Position numbers and translations under genes: made by a program
In this document: positions 1 through 7,230 of the stretch, piece after piece
Numbering within the stretch: position 1 is the stretch's first letter
Layout: every line of letters begins with the position of its first letter
Assembly (NCBI GenBank): GCA_007116425.1
Contig: SKIL01000362.1
Coordinates: 1-13,403 of the forward strand
Reading direction: 5' to 3'
Source of the DNA: Bacteriovoracaceae bacterium
GTDB taxonomy: Bacteria > Bdellovibrionota > Bacteriovoracia > Bacteriovoracales > Bacteriovoracaceae
Length of the DNA stretch: 13,403 bases
The notes under the pieces: generated by a model
What the model was told of the DNA's origin: nothing
Seen by the model: only the letters and a program-made list of their open reading frames with translations
Database searches by the model: none

Positions 1-695
1 GCAGCAGAAAGGTTTTCAGTACTCACTTCTAGATTGTTAATCGTCGATTGCATTCTATTTTGAAGTGCACCAAGGTTTGCACGGTTCTCGTTTACTTGGT
101 TAATTGCATCATCAATTACCGCCAAGTTCGATTGAGCGTCTTCTTTAGACATAACTCCAATACCGGACAATCCTAAATCTGAAATCCGAGCTGAAGAGTT
201 TTGTGGCTCATAAGTAATTCTATCGTTTTGCTCATGATTTCCACTTCCAACTTGAAAAGACAAGGTTGTACCTTCACCATTAATCAACTTTGTACCGTTG
301 AATTCTGTGGTGTTAGCAATACGCTCAACTTCCTCAGTGAGGTGTTGAAATTCCATATCACTAAATCTTCTCTCCTGGTCTCCAATTGTATCCGAAGCAG
401 CTTGTGTTGAAAGCTCACGAAGTCGAATTAAAATATTCGATACTTCCTGAAATCCACCTTCGGCCGTTTGAATCATTGAAATACCATCTCCTGCGTTTCG
501 GGTCGCTTGCTGTTGAGAGACAATTTCAGCTTTCATTTTTTCACTGATTGCCAACCCTGCAGCGTCATCCCCTGCCTTGTTAATCCTCTGACCAGTAGCT
601 AATTGTGCCATCTGATCTTGTTTGTTTCTCACACTCTTGTTCAGCGCATTTTGAGCTTGAAGCGATTGTGTGTTGGTGTTGATCCTTAGTCCCAT
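1..695 (-). CDS. fliC: Flagellin, N-terminal part (C-terminus cut by window edge)
   Basis: This is the structural subunit of the flagellar filament, exported through the flagellar type III apparatus. Reading from the ATG at 695-693 gives 231 complete codons with no stop before base 1. The N-terminus MGLRINTNTQSLQAQNAL, the block INKAGDDAAGLAISEKMK (about residues 38-55), and the D1 segment around RLRELSTQAAS (91-101) are classic flagellin D0/D1 motifs. The C-terminal D1 helix already begins near residue 190 (NLAVIDDAINQVNENRANLGALQNRM), with no large variable D2/D3 insert. The protein is therefore a compact flagellin; the family would suggest about 270-280 residues, so only the last 40 or so are missing. 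The Shine-Dalgarno GAGGAG (708-703) lies 7 nt before the start. No export cleavage signal is expected. Flagellins are often multicopy in related predators; only one is visible here. Confidence 0.96.
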   Translation of the reverse strand, partial: MGLRINTNTQSLQAQNALNKSVRNKQDQMAQLATGQRINKAGDDAAGLAISEKMKAEIVSQQQATRNAGDGISMIQTAEGGFQEVSNILIRLRELSTQAASDTIGDQERRFSDMEFQHLTEEVERIANTTEFNGTKLINGEGTTLSFQVGSGNHEQNDRITYEPQNSSARISDLGLSGIGVMSKEDAQSNLAVIDDAINQVNENRANLGALQNRMQSTINNLEVSTENLSA

Positions 696-697
696 GA

Positions 698-715
698 TTA
701 TTCTCCTCGAATCAT
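698..715 (-). other. Five-codon leader mini-ORF in front of flagellin
   Basis: A near-perfect Shine-Dalgarno AAGGAGGTG (726-718) precedes an ATG at 715-713 by a short spacer. This opens the reading frame M-I-R-G-E followed by TAA at 700-698. The mini-ORF ends 2 nt before the flagellin ATG, and its last codons form the flagellin's own Shine-Dalgarno. It could be a translated leader peptide coupled to flagellin translation, or just a second ribosome-loading site. The 4-nt spacer from GGAGG to ATG is tight, so translation is not certain. Confidence 0.35.
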
Positions 716-736
716 TACACCTCCTTGTAGGTTTGA

Positions 737-760
737 AAAAATAACAACCTTGTTATTTTT
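737..760. repeat. A+T-rich inverted repeat in flagellin leader
   Basis: Two perfect 11-bp arms, AAAAATAACAA (737-747) and TTGTTATTTTT (750-760), are separated by only 2 bp, giving an almost continuous dyad. As RNA on the flagellin strand it would form an A-U hairpin followed by a U-run, roughly 40-65 nt before the flagellin start. As DNA it resembles an operator dyad. It could be a weak attenuator or terminator for transcription from the hldE side, or a regulator site. The symmetry is seen directly; the role is inferred. Confidence 0.5.
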
Positions 761-769
761 GTTACTCAT

Positions 770-788
770 CAGCATCCCCAAAATGCTG
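770..788. repeat. 6-bp stem-loop CAGCAT/ATGCTG upstream of flagellin
   Basis: CAGCAT at 770-775 pairs with ATGCTG at 783-788 around a 7-nt loop. It lies inside the flagellin leader, just upstream of the A+T dyad. No U-run follows it on the minus strand, so it is not a standard terminator. It may be a 5'-UTR structure. Confidence 0.35.
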
Positions 789-802
789 TACCTAGTTATT
801 CG

Positions 803-832
803 GAGATCGGACCACAGTACTTGAGTCTTTTA
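803..832 (-). promoter_or_regulatory. Possible sigma-28-like flagellin promoter
   Basis: On the minus strand TAAAAGAC (832-825) is followed by a CCGAT core (810-806). This resembles the FliA/sigma-28 pattern TAAAG...GCCGATAA known for late flagellar genes. The spacing is one to two bases longer than the enterobacterial consensus and the -10 half is imperfect. A second CCGAATAA-like core sits just downstream. It is supported mainly by its position upstream of a flagellin gene. Confidence 0.3.
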
Positions 833-902
833 CGGCAAAAAAAGGTAATAAAATCAAAGGCTTATACAAGACAGAACTAGTCGGGTATTTATCTATTTGA
901 AA

Positions 903-1364
903 TTAAAGGGACTGCTGAATTTTTTGGATTGTATTAGTTGTAGAAAGGCCTTCTACAAACTTGAGGCTTTGAACCGTTCCCCCATTTTCGAGCACAATGT
1001 CTGAGCCGACAATTTGCTCAACACTCCAGTCTCCACCCTTAACAAGGATATTGGGAACAACAGCTTTTATTAACTCATATGGTGTGTCTTCATCAAAGAT
1101 TTCAACGTAATCAACACACTTTAAGTTTTCTAATACATATTTTCTATCGTCTTGATTATTTATAGGTCTTGAGTCACCTTTTAATCGTTTCACACTTTGA
1201 TCTGAATTCATTCCGATAAAAAGAATGTCACCCAAAGATTTGGCCTCGTTAAGGTACTCGACATGTCCTCGGTGCAAAATATCAAAGCAACCATTTGTAA
1301 AAACAATTGTTTTATCTTGGCACGAATCTAAAAAGAACGATCCTTCACGACTCAACTTAAACAT
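903..1364 (-). CDS. hldE: D-glycero-beta-D-manno-heptose 1-phosphate adenylyltransferase (HldE C-domain type, stand-alone)
   Basis: This enzyme transfers AMP from ATP to heptose-1-phosphate to make ADP-heptose, the donor for LPS inner-core heptose; it is cytoplasmic. The nucleotidyltransferase signature FTNGCFDILHRGHVEYL, with its HxGH motif (HRGH at about residues 31-34), lies near the N-terminus. A family-like GLSTTNTIQKI segment, matching the usual ST.(I/V) substrate/ATP loop, lies near the C-terminus. At about 153 residues it equals only the C-terminal half of the two-domain E. coli HldE; the kinase half is not in this window, so a separate hldA-like kinase is expected elsewhere. I chose the ATG at 1364-1362. 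A TTG at 1370 would also work and would overlap the upstream stop by 3 nt. Either way the gene is directly coupled to the RDD gene upstream. Confidence 0.9.
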   Translation of the reverse strand: MFKLSREGSFFLDSCQDKTIVFTNGCFDILHRGHVEYLNEAKSLGDILFIGMNSDQSVKRLKGDSRPINNQDDRKYVLENLKCVDYVEIFDEDTPYELIKAVVPNILVKGGDWSVEQIVGSDIVLENGGTVQSLKFVEGLSTTNTIQKIQQSL

Positions 1365-1366
1365 AA

Positions 1367-2224
1367 TCAATTGGCCTTTTTCACAATCTTTGTATCAGAT
1401 AGCTTTCCTTGAAAATCAAAGAGCATGGGCATTGCAAACAAAGGGATAGAAAATAAGGACACAATCGATCTGACCGTCGTCTGTCCCAATGTCACTCGAT
1501 CACTTTGAGAATTCTCCAAGCTTGAAACTATTTTTAATCCAAACAATGCTTTTCCTGGAGTTGAAACAAGGTCTAACAAACTAAAAAATGTAATATAGAA
1601 CAGTGAAAAGATTCCAATCCCATATAAGGTAAGATCAAAAACTCCTAGAATACTCAAAAGCTCTATATGTGTCATTTCAATTAAATTAAGAGTTAGAAGG
1701 CTTACCGAAAAAAGTGCTCCAGTCAAAATAATCATATCGATTATCCAGGCCATGGCACAAAGGTATTTCGGGGCTTCTTTATTAAGTTTGTGTCTTAGTT
1801 TATTTGTCTCTTGTTTATCAGTAACCTGCTTAGCCTCAGGCGTTTGAACCAATTGAGTTATATCTGCCTCTGTTGACGAATAAAAGGCGCTTAGACCATC
1901 AGGAGAACTCTCCATAGATCTTTGCAGGATTGCTTTTTGAGTAGTCGTAGATGAACTACTTCTGAACGGAGATTTTTTAACTTGAGTACGTGCTCTAGCG
2001 ATAGATTTTTTTTCTTCTTTGTGATGAAAGCCAAGTCCTTTAGTAATCGGCTTAAACTCAAAGGCCATTTCATCTAGAAGATCATCTGATTCATCATAAT
2101 CAGTCCGCTCTCGATTTGAATTTAAAGAATCTAAGGCGGCCTTTCTGATAACTGGACTGATCATACTTTCGTCTTTTACTTGCGAAAGCTTTGATCCCAC
2201 TTGTTTTTCACCATCTCTAGACAT
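1367..2224 (-). CDS. RDD-family membrane protein with long disordered N-terminus
   Basis: A protein of 285 residues. Residues 1-150 are polar, rich in Ser, Lys, Glu and Thr, and predicted to be disordered and cytoplasmic. They contain one compact motif, KGLGFHH, at about 62-68. Residues 152-283 look like an RDD domain: a first membrane segment with an embedded Asp (AMAWIIDMIILTGAL, from 157), a second hydrophobic region at about 187-217, the typical STPGKALFGLKIV motif (221-233), and a third hydrophobic stretch (250-269) followed by the closing GKLSDTKIVKK. The defining first Arg is not obvious. RDD proteins are mostly of unknown function; a few are implicated in ion transport. Start ATG at 2224 has an AGAGGA Shine-Dalgarno. 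It lies 56 bp after rsmE and touches hldE downstream. Confidence 0.75.
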   Translation of the reverse strand: MSRDGEKQVGSKLSQVKDESMISPVIRKAALDSLNSNRERTDYDESDDLLDEMAFEFKPITKGLGFHHKEEKKSIARARTQVKKSPFRSSSSTTTQKAILQRSMESSPDGLSAFYSSTEADITQLVQTPEAKQVTDKQETNKLRHKLNKEAPKYLCAMAWIIDMIILTGALFSVSLLTLNLIEMTHIELLSILGVFDLTLYGIGIFSLFYITFFSLLDLVSTPGKALFGLKIVSSLENSQSDRVTLGQTTVRSIVSLFSIPLFAMPMLFDFQGKLSDTKIVKKAN

Positions 2225-2280
2225 AGCTATTCCTCTTTAATTGACTTCAAACAATAGAATGACACAGAAGTCACAAGGCA

Positions 2281-2991
2281 TCAATTATTTGATTGGTGGA
2301 TTATACTTTGACCATAGCCCATCGCAGCAGCAACAGCAGTAGGTGTACGCAATATATGATCACCAAGTTGCAGCTCTACTGCCCCGAAAGAAAGTATCTC
2401 CTGTTCTTCGTTCAAGCTCCAACCACCTTCAGGGCCAATAAAAAACACTAATTCTTCTATATTATCAACTTTTTTGTAATTTTGTGTTCCATTTGGTGAG
2501 AGCAGAAATAAGTTTGAACCTGCTCTTTGCTCTAATTTCTCAGCGAATTCTATCTCTGGTTGGTAGGGATTGTTTGATTGTATTAGGGCACTTTCAACAA
2601 CAGCATGTAATCGATCTTTTTTAAGATGAGATATTTTCAGCTGAGAAAACTCTGACTCGTATAAAAATATTTTTTTCACACCAAGCTCAACGGACATTTT
2701 TATTGATAGCTCTAGTGCATCTCTTTTAGGAAGGCCTAAAAATAAATTTATAAATCTTTTATCTTCTATTTGTTCGCTATGGAGAACCTCTAATTTTACT
2801 GATTTTTTATCAATTGATAAAATTTTTGTTATGACTTTCAATCCCATTCCATTGAGTAAAAGGATTTTTTCGTCTACCTTTACTCTTACAACCTTTGTCA
2901 GGTGATGATGCTGATCACCTGAAATCACTACCGATTGACCGGTCTCAAATTCACAGTGTTTTTGTTCGGATGAAATTAGTATCGCTCTCAT
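2281..2991 (-). CDS. rsmE: 16S rRNA (uracil(1498)-N3)-methyltransferase RsmE
   Basis: This SPOUT-class (trefoil knot) enzyme uses S-adenosylmethionine to methylate N3 of U1498 in 16S rRNA. Its 236 residues match the usual length of about 240. The N-terminal PUA-like part contains HHHLTKVVRVK (28-38). The knot region shows GLPKRDALELSIKMSVELGVKKI (86-108), IGPEGGW (185-191) and LGDHILRTPTAVAAAM (209-224), all family hallmarks. The usual EQS.R patch reads IQSNNPYQP here (137-145), so the Glu and Arg are replaced. The ATG at 2991 overlaps the TGA of prmA by 4 nt (ATGA), which indicates translational coupling. Pairing rsmE with prmA is a common arrangement in bacteria. Confidence 0.95.
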   Translation of the reverse strand: MRAILISSEQKHCEFETGQSVVISGDQHHHLTKVVRVKVDEKILLLNGMGLKVITKILSIDKKSVKLEVLHSEQIEDKRFINLFLGLPKRDALELSIKMSVELGVKKIFLYESEFSQLKISHLKKDRLHAVVESALIQSNNPYQPEIEFAEKLEQRAGSNLFLLSPNGTQNYKKVDNIEELVFFIGPEGGWSLNEEQEILSFGAVELQLGDHILRTPTAVAAAMGYGQSIIHQSNN

Positions 2992-3953
2992 TTCTTTATA
3001 AAATGGATACAGGCCCAGTCATCTTTAAATACAACATTTGATTCTTCAAAATTAGTATACTCACTTCTGATACTTTCACATTGCTCCCGTAAAATACCAG
3101 ATACGATTAGATCGCCACCAATCTTAACCGAGCGATCAATCACATCTTTCTCTTGCAAAAGAACCGGCTCTAATATGTTTGCGAAAACAAGATCAAACTC
3201 TCTCTCTACCGTGAAGTTTTTTCTCGATACAATTCTTTGACCATTAAGTATCGACTCATCAAAGTTTAAAGTAAGATTTTGAACACAATTATCAAGAGCA
3301 CGAGTATCGATGTCACAAAACTCACAATAAATTCCACGCAACTTTTTTAATGCAGCAATACCCAATATCCCAGAGCCGCATCCAAAATCTAAAACCGATT
3401 TAATGTCAGTACGCCTTCTAATGTCTTCAAAAATTTTCAAACAGAGGTATGTTGTCTGATGATCACCAGTACCAAAACCCATTCCAGGATATATGATAAT
3501 ATCATTCTCAGGGTTTAAGTTCTCCTGCTGCCATTCGGGAACAATTCTTAGTTCATCAGACACTTCTATTTTGTTAAAATATTTTCTCCATTCAGCATTC
3601 CAGTCCTCCCAATCGAGAACAAGAAGTTCTGCCTCTAACCCTTCACGACTAGTTATTTTTTCAAAAAATACCTTTGATCTGTCAGAATAGTTATTTTTAC
3701 AAAAATATACCTTTAGAAAATTACCCTTGCGGCCTTTAACAAATTCTTCAATTTCTTTGAAAGCTTTTGAATCGGCACCACTAGCTGTAAATGAGTCTTG
3801 TCCCAACACCTCATCAACCGTTTTCTCATCAAGTGAAAACTCTTCGATGCCATCTGCTTCACAATCATATGCATTAGTCTCGACAACTGCTTTTTCATCC
3901 GTCGAGCTTATATTAACCAGCACTACCGAATATTTTTGCTCTTTATTGCTCAC
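2988..3953 (-). CDS. prmA: Ribosomal protein L11 methyltransferase PrmA
   Basis: PrmA uses S-adenosylmethionine to trimethylate amino groups of ribosomal protein L11 in the cytoplasm. A divergent N-terminal L11-recognition domain (about 1-110) is followed by the WEDWNAEWRKYF linker (115-126). Next comes the PrmA-specific YPGMGFGTGDHQTT block (155-168), then the Rossmann motif I VLDFGCGSGILGIAAL (187-202) and a motif-IV-like FANILEPVL (257-265, the usual N-[IL]-L). Its 321 residues are slightly longer than E. coli PrmA (293), the excess lying in an acidic N-terminal region. The start is GTG at 3953, inside the last 11 bp of the upstream solute-binding-protein gene. No good Shine-Dalgarno precedes it, so it probably depends on coupling with that gene. 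Confidence 0.95.
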   Translation of the reverse strand: MSNKEQKYSVVLVNISSTDEKAVVETNAYDCEADGIEEFSLDEKTVDEVLGQDSFTASGADSKAFKEIEEFVKGRKGNFLKVYFCKNNYSDRSKVFFEKITSREGLEAELLVLDWEDWNAEWRKYFNKIEVSDELRIVPEWQQENLNPENDIIIYPGMGFGTGDHQTTYLCLKIFEDIRRRTDIKSVLDFGCGSGILGIAALKKLRGIYCEFCDIDTRALDNCVQNLTLNFDESILNGQRIVSRKNFTVEREFDLVFANILEPVLLQEKDVIDRSVKIGGDLIVSGILREQCESIRSEYTNFEESNVVFKDDWACIHFIKK

Positions 3954-5499
3954 GACAACACTCTTTTGTTATATTCAAAAATGGCCCAAAACTTCCATTT
4001 GGCATCATTTTTGGGATTTCTACACAGCTTGAACTCTTCCAAATAAGCCTAGGGTGCCACAAATTTATATAAGCAAACTGCTCATTAATAATATTAGACA
4101 CCTTGTTAAAAATCTTAACTCGCTTGGCACTATCTTGAGTTTTCTCAGCTTTTGATAAAAGCCTATCTACCTCTTCGTTGATAAAATGCCCACGATTTCC
4201 TCCGTGGGGTGGAATCTTTTCTGAGTGAAATGCAAAATCCAGCATTTCTGGTCCCGTAAAGCCAATCCATTGTCCTAAAACAATATCGTATCGACCTTGC
4301 CTAAAGCTGCGCATAAATGTGCCCCATTCTTGTACTGTAATATCAACTCTGACAGGGCCACGTTCCCAAAAATCACTAATAGTTCGTACAATTTCCTGAG
4401 TGGAGCGAGTACTAGGAGTTTTCCAATCTAAAACAAGAGGATTACTTTCACTATAACCAAGGTCTTTAAGAATTTTTATTCCCTTCTCAGGATTGTATAC
4501 ATTGTTTACGTCTTCACCGGTATAGAGTGCTCCAAATGCGGGTGAAAACATTCCTTCGGATCTTATCGCGTTTCCACGCAATTTATACTTTATTATTTTG
4601 TCTCTTGGGGTAAGCATGGCCAATGCTTTTCGAACTTTTTTTTGCGAGAGGGCCTCACGACGGTGATTAATACTTAAATAGATAAAATTTGAAGTATCAA
4701 CTTCCCAAAAATTTAATTTCTCTGGATGATTCTCTCTCAGCCAATCAATCTTTCGAGGAGACATATGAGCGACAGAAAAATCTATTTCTCCATTTATTAA
4801 TTTTAATGCGAGAGTTGTTTCATCTCTAACGACTTTAAAATCTAGCACTTTCTCACTTGCATCAATTGGGACTAGCTCAATACTCAATGGTCTGATTGTC
4901 GACAAATGATAGCTTCCAGCTCCGACTATTTGACTAAGCTCTGGGGCCTCATCAAAATCTCCCTCAATTTTGATGACTTTCATAAGCACTAAATTTGACA
5001 GTGCATCTAAGTAAAACTGGTCAAAATATATATCGAGTTCACTTTCATTTTTTACATTAATTTTTTTGATATTTTGAAAGGCAAACCGAAATACAGATCT
5101 AATTTTCTCTTCGTCAGAGAAATATTTCCATGAGTTTAGTACATCGATGGCCCTCACAGGTGTACCATCCCAAAATCTAAAATCATCGCGCAACTTAAAA
5201 GAAATTTTATATCCACCATCATCTAAAAAATGTTCTTCAAAGCTTTTACACAAACGACACTCAAACTCCATTTGGTCATTAAAGTCAACGAGTGAAAGAT
5301 GGACAAGTCGATTAATGTTTTGAGAATTTGCATCTGTTGCAAAAAAAGGATTTAAATTACTAGGCCGACTTGATAAGGCAATTGAAACAATTTTGTCTTC
5401 CTCTTTGCACTCAGAATTTGCAAAAGCATTTCTTGAACCAGAGAAAAAAAAGAGTATCACTCCAATCAAGATGATAAAAGTTGAGTTGACATGGTTCAT
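3943..5499 (-). CDS. Periplasmic solute-binding protein, family 5 (peptide/dipeptide ABC type)
   Basis: This is a likely substrate-binding component of an oligopeptide/dipeptide-type ABC importer, 518 residues, close to the 500-540 usual for OppA/DppA. The signal peptide is clear: a short polar start, a hydrophobic core ILIGVILFFF (10-19) and an AFA-N cleavage site near residue 27. It lacks a lipobox at that position, so it is probably soluble in the periplasm. SRPSNLNPFF (44-53) and FKLRDDFRFWDGTPVRAIDVLNSW (101-124) match the family signature. Cysteines at about 31, 81 and 84 and a CC pair near the C-terminus suggest disulphides. No permease or ATPase genes are adjacent, so its transporter partner must lie elsewhere, or it acts as a sensor. 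It is the first gene of the block running through prmA, rsmE, the RDD gene and hldE. The ligand cannot be assigned. Confidence 0.88.
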   Translation of the reverse strand: MNHVNSTFIILIGVILFFFSGSRNAFANSECKEEDKIVSIALSSRPSNLNPFFATDANSQNINRLVHLSLVDFNDQMEFECRLCKSFEEHFLDDGGYKISFKLRDDFRFWDGTPVRAIDVLNSWKYFSDEEKIRSVFRFAFQNIKKINVKNESELDIYFDQFYLDALSNLVLMKVIKIEGDFDEAPELSQIVGAGSYHLSTIRPLSIELVPIDASEKVLDFKVVRDETTLALKLINGEIDFSVAHMSPRKIDWLRENHPEKLNFWEVDTSNFIYLSINHRREALSQKKVRKALAMLTPRDKIIKYKLRGNAIRSEGMFSPAFGALYTGEDVNNVYNPEKGIKILKDLGYSESNPLVLDWKTPSTRSTQEIVRTISDFWERGPVRVDITVQEWGTFMRSFRQGRYDIVLGQWIGFTGPEMLDFAFHSEKIPPHGGNRGHFINEEVDRLLSKAEKTQDSAKRVKIFNKVSNIINEQFAYINLWHPRLIWKSSSCVEIPKMMPNGSFGPFLNITKECCREQ

Positions 5500-5530
5500 T
5501 TATATTTCATCCACCTATAAGTCATTAATT

Positions 5531-5559
5531 TTAACAAAATACCATTGATTTGATATATT
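5531..5559 (+). promoter_or_regulatory. Sigma-70-type promoter for RNase J
   Basis: TTAACA (5531-5536) and TATATT (5554-5559) are separated by exactly 17 bp, each one mismatch from consensus. The predicted transcription start near 5566 would leave a 5' leader of about 25 nt containing the GAGG Shine-Dalgarno ahead of the TTG start. Confidence 0.65.
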
Positions 5560-5564
5560 GTGAA
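5536..5564 (-). promoter_or_regulatory. Candidate promoter for the solute-binding-protein/prmA block
   Basis: On the minus strand TTCACA (5564-5559) is followed after 17 bp by TATTTT (5541-5536). The -10 is preceded by TGG, giving an extended -10 (TGnTATTTT). It lies 37 bp upstream of the ATG at 5499. The -10 hexamer is only a 4/6 match, so it is weaker than the opposing promoter with which it overlaps. Confidence 0.45.
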
Positions 5565-5590
5565 AAGAACTATTAACAGAGGCGCAATAC

Positions 5591-7207
5591 TTGTCTATTT
5601 CAATCGAGATTAAACCACTTGGTGGAGTCGCTCAGATCGGCTCAAATATGACTCTTATCAATTATCGAAATCATGAAATCGAGCAAAATATTTTAATCGA
5701 CTGTGGCATCTTATTTCCATATGAAGATGTTTTTGATTTAAATTATTTAATCGCTGATTTTACCATGCTCGAAGACATTATCCCAGATGCCATCATCTTT
5801 ACTCACGGACATGAAGACCATATTGGTGCAGTTTCTCACCTCATAGAGGCTTACCCTAAAATTGAAATGTATGCTACGAAGTTTACGATAGGCCTTATTG
5901 ACGAGAAGCTTTCACGCCTCAACCTCAGAAAAAAAATTAGGCCACTCGAATTTAATCGTTCTTTAAACTTCGACAAACTTGAAATAACCCCTGTACATGT
6001 GAACCACTCCATTCCTGATACAGCAGGGCTTATTATTCATTCTAAAGAATTGGATTTCTCCGCATTTTACTGCTCTGATTTTAAAGTCGATCTTGAAGAT
6101 TTTTATGAACCCGCTTTTAATCTTAAGGCCTTAGAAAAAAAGTTCTCATCCTCATCACGCCGACTTGCCTTACTTGATAGTACAAATATCACGGCCCAAC
6201 AAACCAAAACACTTTCAGAGAAAGAACTTGTTCCTGGATTAAAAAAGATTGTTGAAAGCTCGCCTTCACGTTGCTTTATCACCTCATTCGCATCAAATAT
6301 TCATCGAATTCAAACTGTTTTTAATATTGCCAAAGACCTTGGTAAAAAGGTCGTACTTTATGGCAATGCTATGAATAAATATACACAAATAGCTCAAGCC
6401 ACTGACCACTTAGATACTTATCGTCTTGAAAGAGACGTGGACCAAATAAGGCCTAGTGATGAAAATCTCATTATTTTAGTTTCTGGATGCCAAGGTGATT
6501 TTAGGAGTGCCGTAAGAAGAATTGCAATGAATGAAGATAGTCGCTTTCGGCTTAAAGCTGGCGATCGATTTATTTTCAGCTCAAAGTCTATACCAGGAAA
6601 TGAAAAGAAAATTGGTATGCTGGCAAATAGTATTGTGGAATTAGGTGCAGATGTCTTCTTTTCTGGTGATCATAAAATTCATGCTTCTGGGCATGCGGGA
6701 AAAGAAGACTTAAAGCTTGTCTATGATCATCTCAAACCGACTCATGCGTTTCCAATTCATGGTGAAAGCCTGTTTTTAAAAGAACACCGACGCTTTATCC
6801 AAGAGAATTACCCTGAAGCTGAAACGTCCACCTTTTATAATGGTGATAGTATTTTAGTTACGACAAGTTCTATTGAGTTAACACCTAACGACCCCAAAGA
6901 ACCTATACTTATCCACGGAAAGGGTTTACCACTCGAAAGGAGTAAAATTTCTGAACGTAGAAAAATAGCACAAAACGGTACGTTTATTTTGTCTGTACTC
7001 ATTGAAAAGAAAAAAGTTCAGTTTCAGTCTCAGACGGTTGGCCTTCCAGATGAGCACACGCCCGAGAACAAAACGATTCTCTCAACTATTCAAAGTTGTT
7101 TAGATGTGAAAGACCCAGCAGAAGAAATTCGAATTCGCTTGCGACGAATCTTTTCTGAAAATCTCGGCTATAAACCTATTACCTACGTTTTCATTCATCG
7201 CAAATAA
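5591..7207 (+). CDS. rnj: Ribonuclease J
   Basis: A metallo-beta-lactamase/beta-CASP ribonuclease with endonuclease and 5'-3' exonuclease activity in mRNA decay and rRNA maturation; cytoplasmic. Its 538 residues are near the usual 550. The zinc site is intact: THGHEDH (H72, H74, D76, H77), H139 in VHVNHSIPD, and D163 in YCSDFKVD. The beta-CASP region includes TSFASNIHRIQ (231-241), SGCQGD (298-303) and SSKSIPGNE (330-338). The core closes with HKIHASGHAGKEDL (361-374) and PIHGE (388-392). A short C-terminal domain follows. The start is TTG at 5591, with a GAGG Shine-Dalgarno 8 nt upstream, and the protein begins with the family-typical IKPLGGVAQIGSNM. It heads a two-gene plus-strand unit with the zinc-finger gene 23 bp downstream. 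Confidence 0.96.
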   Translation: MSISIEIKPLGGVAQIGSNMTLINYRNHEIEQNILIDCGILFPYEDVFDLNYLIADFTMLEDIIPDAIIFTHGHEDHIGAVSHLIEAYPKIEMYATKFTIGLIDEKLSRLNLRKKIRPLEFNRSLNFDKLEITPVHVNHSIPDTAGLIIHSKELDFSAFYCSDFKVDLEDFYEPAFNLKALEKKFSSSSRRLALLDSTNITAQQTKTLSEKELVPGLKKIVESSPSRCFITSFASNIHRIQTVFNIAKDLGKKVVLYGNAMNKYTQIAQATDHLDTYRLERDVDQIRPSDENLIILVSGCQGDFRSAVRRIAMNEDSRFRLKAGDRFIFSSKSIPGNEKKIGMLANSIVELGADVFFSGDHKIHASGHAGKEDLKLVYDHLKPTHAFPIHGESLFLKEHRRFIQENYPEAETSTFYNGDSILVTTSSIELTPNDPKEPILIHGKGLPLERSKISERRKIAQNGTFILSVLIEKKKVQFQSQTVGLPDEHTPENKTILSTIQSCLDVKDPAEEIRIRLRRIFSENLGYKPITYVFIHRK

Positions 7208-7230
7208 TTTATACTAATATTTGGACGTTT

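Noticed and set aside
201..410. Plus-strand 69-codon frame inside the flagellin gene
   Set aside because: It is antisense to unmistakable flagellin sequence and shows no protein-family features.
833..844. T-run on the minus strand after hldE as a terminator
   Set aside because: No stable stem precedes the T-run, so an intrinsic terminator is not supported.
5496..5510. Mini-ORF M-K-Y-K-stop overlapping the solute-binding-protein start by 4 nt
   Set aside because: Its AGGTGG sequence directly abuts the ATG with no spacer, so it is much better placed as the ribosome site of the ATG at 5499; the short frame is probably chance.
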